64,000 bases of DNA from Clostridia bacterium (GTDB lineage: Bacteria; Bacillota; Peptococcia; DRI-13; UBA5745). The notes beneath the pieces are model-generated. The model made no database searches, was not told the origin of the DNA, and was given only the letters and a program-made list of their open reading frames with translations. How positions within the stretch are numbered: position 1 is the stretch's first letter; each line of letters starts with the position of its first letter. Of this stretch, positions 62,566-64,000 are shown piece by piece. A program made the translations under genes and the position numbers. The stretch lies in contig JAHDPO010000002.1 in NCBI GenBank assembly GCA_018434325.1, positions 1-64,000 on the forward strand, written 5' to 3'.

Positions 62566-63345
62566 TCAATACTCCGGTTGATCAAGTATCTTGTTTATCG
62601 CCTTTTGGCGTTCTTCCTCTACCCAGGGATCAACATCTTCACCTATTTCCCTGAGATAAGGCAAGGCCTCCCTCTCGCCCCAGCTGCCTAAAAGCAGTAC
62701 GGCTCTTCCCCGCAGCCGCCAGCTGGGATGCTTAAGATAGCCGATTACATTGCCCCACAGGGCCTTCATCTCCAGCTTTTCGGCGGCCTGCAGCGCTGCC
62801 CTGACCAGCTCTTCGCCGCCAGACATCAGGGCCAGGAAGGTCAAAGCCTCGCAGCGGTCATCTTTTATTTCCGCTAACAGTTGGAGAATTTGGGCTTTCA
62901 GACCGGAGGGGCAGTCCTGGCCAAACCAAAGCTGCCAAAGGCGATCCGCCCCTTCAGAGTCTAAGGCCAGCAATACCTCGCCGGCTTTCACCGAGCTATG
63001 ATTTTGCCGCAGCATCATTTGAGCCAGCGGCTCCAAAATTAAGGCCGGCGGACAGCTTTTCAGCGCAGCCGCAGCTGCCAGCTGCAAAACTTCCTCTCGT
63101 TCCTCCAAATATTTCAGTAAAAGGCTGACGGCCTGAGGGCTGCCGCTGCGGCCCAGGTAACCTAAAAACTCCAAGGCCAGGGGCTGATCTTCCCGCCGCC
63201 GCAATTTTTCTCCCAGCCAATCCTCCTGGCCTTGAAACAAGACTTCCGCTAATCCTTGGATTTCCTGGTTGGAAAGCCGACGCCGGTGAGTTTTGATTCT
63301 GGCCCAGTTTCCTTCGATGTCCATCTTGCACTCCGCTTTCTGCAT
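62566..63345 (-). CDS. HEAT-repeat-like protein
   Basis: A 259-residue, mostly helical protein with repeated helix pairs (LEFLGYLGRSGSPQAVSLLL; YLKHPSWRLRGRAVLLLGSW) typical of HEAT or PBS-lyase-like repeats. No membrane segment. The function is unknown; such scaffolds bind proteins. It overlaps the CvpA stop (TGATG at 63343-63347). An ATG at 63324 with GCGGAG upstream is an alternative start. Confidence 0.75.
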   Translation of the reverse strand: MQKAECKMDIEGNWARIKTHRRRLSNQEIQGLAEVLFQGQEDWLGEKLRRREDQPLALEFLGYLGRSGSPQAVSLLLKYLEEREEVLQLAAAAALKSCPPALILEPLAQMMLRQNHSSVKAGEVLLALDSEGADRLWQLWFGQDCPSGLKAQILQLLAEIKDDRCEALTFLALMSGGEELVRAALQAAEKLEMKALWGNVIGYLKHPSWRLRGRAVLLLGSWGEREALPYLREIGEDVDPWVEEERQKAINKILDQPEY

Positions 63346-64000
63346 CACGCCACCCAGGGTATCACGTAAATCTGATAAATACCGGCCAGCCAGCTAACTA
63401 ATTTTGAATCCAGGAGATAAGGATATATCCGGGCCATACCGCCGGCCCCGTCGGACATCAGGATAACGGGATAGACCAGACCGCAAAAGATCACCAGAAA
63501 GGCCGCAGCCAATACCGTAGTCACTATCATGCCCAGCAATCCGTCAAACAGGCCTAAGAAGGTTTTGCCTTCACTATCGGCAAATAGCATGCCCAAAAAG
63601 CTTCTTACCAAAAAGGTGATCAGCGACCAAATGATCATAAAAAGCACAGCCCATAAGATGCTTTGGCTGATTTCCCGCATAAGGACGCTGACGATCAATT
63701 CCGGCGAGGGCACCGACTCCGCCGGCGCTTTTTCCAAAGCCCGCTGCAGATAAGAAGCTACCTCCGGCGGCAAAGGCAGGGCTAAAAGGCTGGTCTTAAT
63801 GTCTTGCAGAGTTTGAGCCGTTTGGCCTAAGGTGCGGATCAGCTCCTGCAAAGAATCGGGTATTCTGGCGCTTAAAAACTCCGCCAGTTTAGTCTCCACT
63901 CCCCAGTAGCCCTCCAGCCAAGCCTGGGACAGGGGGGTCAAAAGCCAAGCCGCAACCAGTCCGGCAATACTGCCGATGAAGCCTTTGAAAGCGCCCAGCA
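63345..64000 (-). CDS. CvpA-family membrane protein (5' end beyond window)
   Basis: At least 218 codons; the frame stays open through base 64000. The first visible stretch, LGAFKGFIGSIAGLVAAWLL, is a CvpA-type TM pattern and shows that the gene begins beyond the window. A hydrophilic segment (about 45-100 of the visible part) is longer than in minimal CvpA proteins, and three TM segments follow. CvpA proteins relate to colicin V production and envelope homeostasis; the exact role is unclear. A TTG at 63941 is internal. Confidence 0.82.
   Translation of the reverse strand, partial: LGAFKGFIGSIAGLVAAWLLTPLSQAWLEGYWGVETKLAEFLSARIPDSLQELIRTLGQTAQTLQDIKTSLLALPLPPEVASYLQRALEKAPAESVPSPELIVSVLMREISQSILWAVLFMIIWSLITFLVRSFLGMLFADSEGKTFLGLFDGLLGMIVTTVLAAAFLVIFCGLVYPVILMSDGAGGMARIYPYLLDSKLVSWLAGIYQIYVIPWVA

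Overview
The window looks like chromosomal DNA of a Bacillota (Firmicutes) bacterium, probably an anaerobe with about 50% GC. The clearest marker is the right end, where rpsF, ssb, rpsR, a DUF2232 gene, rplI and dnaB occur in the order typical of the origin-proximal part of Bacillota chromosomes. Strong Shine-Dalgarno sites, lipoprotein-type binding proteins, YlmH, DUF951, DUF503, YtrA-like GntR regulation and the start of a 2-oxoacid:ferredoxin oxidoreductase subunit all agree. The genus cannot be read from the sequence. No transposase, prophage, CRISPR array or rRNA was seen.

1-14,990: a catabolic and uptake locus, probably for a hydroxy acid or sugar acid. It holds an HpcH/HpaI aldolase, two paralogous beta-hydroxyacid dehydrogenase-like proteins, an enolase-superfamily dehydratase, two RraA-like proteins, a Dabb protein, two complete TRAP-TAXI transporters (fused permease plus receptor) and an AEC carrier. 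A LacI-family regulator sits in the middle. Two similar ~95-bp promoter blocks carry a shared operator-like motif upstream of the aldolase and of the first RraA-like gene. A third copy lies before the divergent oxidoreductase gene. By analogy with galactarate catabolism, the likely flow is uptake, dehydration, retro-aldol cleavage, aldehyde reduction and 2-oxoacid oxidation; the substrate is unknown.

15,041-22,496: an ArsR regulator, a DUF4342 protein with an OmpR-type two-component system, then gpmI and eno, followed by ~800 bp of repeat-rich non-coding DNA. 22,497-30,637: DHHW/MBOAT O-acylation genes, an AEC carrier, 5-formyl-THF cyclo-ligase, and a polar amino acid ABC importer whose binding protein is a tandem duplication of the whole ligand-binding domain. 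30,825-37,246: ybaK, a lipid kinase, and a BMP-type nucleoside-like ABC importer. 37,422-45,407: a YtrA-type GntR/ABC operon, DUF503, amidase, PAP2 and small lipoprotein or membrane genes. 45,888-52,851: ylmH and a molybdenum cofactor/molybdate uptake cluster behind a consensus promoter with an operator-like palindrome. 53,315-53,469: tRNA-Val and tRNA-Lys. 53,623-64,000: FMN-binding protein, chemoreceptor, a flavoprotein, then the dnaB/ribosomal cluster, a MscS channel, a HEAT-like protein and CvpA, cut by the window edge.

The main unexplained structures are two families of short elements with terminal inverted repeats. One ~175-bp family has three copies, all lying between a solute-binding-protein gene and its permease gene and in the same orientation relative to transcription. 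The modA-modB and BMP-ATPase junctions also carry strong hairpins, so setting transporter subunit ratios by RNA structure may be a recurring device here.
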